A stretch of DNA of 34,199 bases from an uncultured Caulobacterales bacterium. GTDB lineage: Bacteria; Pseudomonadota; Alphaproteobacteria; Caulobacterales; Caulobacteraceae. The notes below the pieces were generated by a model, which saw only the letters and a list, made by a program, of their open reading frames with translations, did not search any database and was not told where the DNA came from. The stretch spans positions 1 through 34,199 of the forward strand of contig CAIOJR010000154.1 of assembly GCA_903858685.1 (NCBI GenBank), given 5' to 3'. Position numbers and translations under genes: made by a program. Shown here one piece after another: positions 33,769 to 34,199 of the stretch (position 1 is its first letter; each line of letters opens with the position of its first letter).

Positions 33769-34199
33769 AGGCTCCTCGTCAGGCGTCTCGGCACGATCAG
33801 CAGCAGGAGCGGCAGGACCAGATAGGCTGCGGCTGAAACGATCACCGCCATATTGAAGCCGCCCGCGCGATCATAGACCCAGGTCCCCCACAGATCCCCA
33901 ACCCGCCCTGACAGGTAAAAGGTCGTGTTTAGGATCAGCATCATCATGGTTCCCTCCAGCCCGCGCGGGGCGGAGCGGATCGCCAGATCCGTATAAGCGC
34001 CCGTCGCAAGGCCGGTGAGCAGGCCGTAGGCCACCGCCGCAAGCATCGCAGCGTCGACACTGCTCACCAGCAGCATCACCAATATGGCGGGGATGCCCAT
34101 CAAGGTGCCGATCCACAGCAGTCGCGACAGACGCACGATCTGGCACAGGCGACCATAGGCCAGAACCGCAAACATCTGCGCCACCCAGAACAGGGCGAA
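33744..34199 (-). CDS. MFS transporter (partial, C-terminal part)
   Basis: The frame is open to the right edge of the window, so only the last about 151 residues are visible. They contain four to five hydrophobic segments, including LLWIGTLMGIPAILVMLLVS and FNMAVIVSAAAYLVLPLLLL. Between them is the loop segment GAYTDLAIRSAPRGLEGTMM, which recalls folate/biopterin-type MFS carriers, although this is weak evidence. The cargo is unknown. It ends 20 bases from the amidohydrolase stop in convergent orientation. Confidence 0.75.
   Translation of the reverse strand, partial: FALFWVAQMFAVLAYGRLCQIVRLSRLLWIGTLMGIPAILVMLLVSSVDAAMLAAVAYGLLTGLATGAYTDLAIRSAPRGLEGTMMMLILNTTFYLSGRVGDLWGTWVYDRAGGFNMAVIVSAAAYLVLPLLLLIVPRRLTRSLDGEALAS

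Overview
The window is GC-rich, almost fully coded DNA of an alphaproteobacterium, most likely of the order Caulobacterales. The best lineage marker is a close match to the cell-cycle histidine kinase PleC (11373-13910), next to a PepN-type aminopeptidase. A TonB-dependent receptor beside a TPR-sulfotransferase, an OmpW porin, an acyl-CoA dehydrogenase pair and GCTANAWC-like promoter elements also fit. I see no rRNA, tRNA, CRISPR array, insertion sequence or phage gene, and no gap over 300 bases without a gene; the longest, 242 bases, lies upstream of the TonB-dependent receptor.

Layout. 1-1309 (minus): the start of an ALDH7-like aldehyde dehydrogenase, coupled by a 4-base overlap to an FAD monooxygenase. 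1490-4638 (plus): a glycosyltransferase, a PLP aminotransferase and a glutathione S-transferase, ended by a perfect 12-bp hairpin. 4692-7030 (minus): two acyl-CoA dehydrogenases, probably one hetero-oligomeric enzyme. 7185-8503: an unrecognised protein converging on OmpW. 8656-15452 (plus): PepN, the PleC-like kinase and a secreted M20 peptidase. 15477-17117: an alpha/beta hydrolase diverging from a CPBP-fold membrane protein that lacks key catalytic residues. 17114-22488 (minus): TonB-dependent receptor, TPR-sulfotransferase and a secreted DUF3237 protein. 22731-26530 (minus): a four-gene phosphonate operon. 26716-29211 (minus): a TPR-glycosyltransferase and a tiny Cys-rich protein. 29320-34199: a secreted tannase/feruloyl-esterase-type enzyme, an MFS transporter, a secreted amidohydrolase and a partial MFS transporter.

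The most interesting part is 22731-26530. An FAD-dependent amine oxidoreductase of the phosphonate-associated type, phosphonoacetaldehyde hydrolase (PhnX), a DUF5690-like MFS transporter and a PhnZ-like HD oxygenase form one tightly overlapping operon. It contains no PhnW transaminase, no PhnY and no phosphonate ABC transporter. I propose that the flavoenzyme oxidises 2-aminoethylphosphonate or an N-methyl derivative to phosphonoacetaldehyde, that PhnX splits this into acetaldehyde and phosphate, and that the HD protein handles the 1-hydroxy derivative. The transporter keeps basic residues where GlpT-type organophosphate antiporters bind phosphate, so it is a good candidate for the inner-membrane phosphonate importer. 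The neighbouring TonB-dependent receptor may be the outer-membrane step, but that link rests on position alone.
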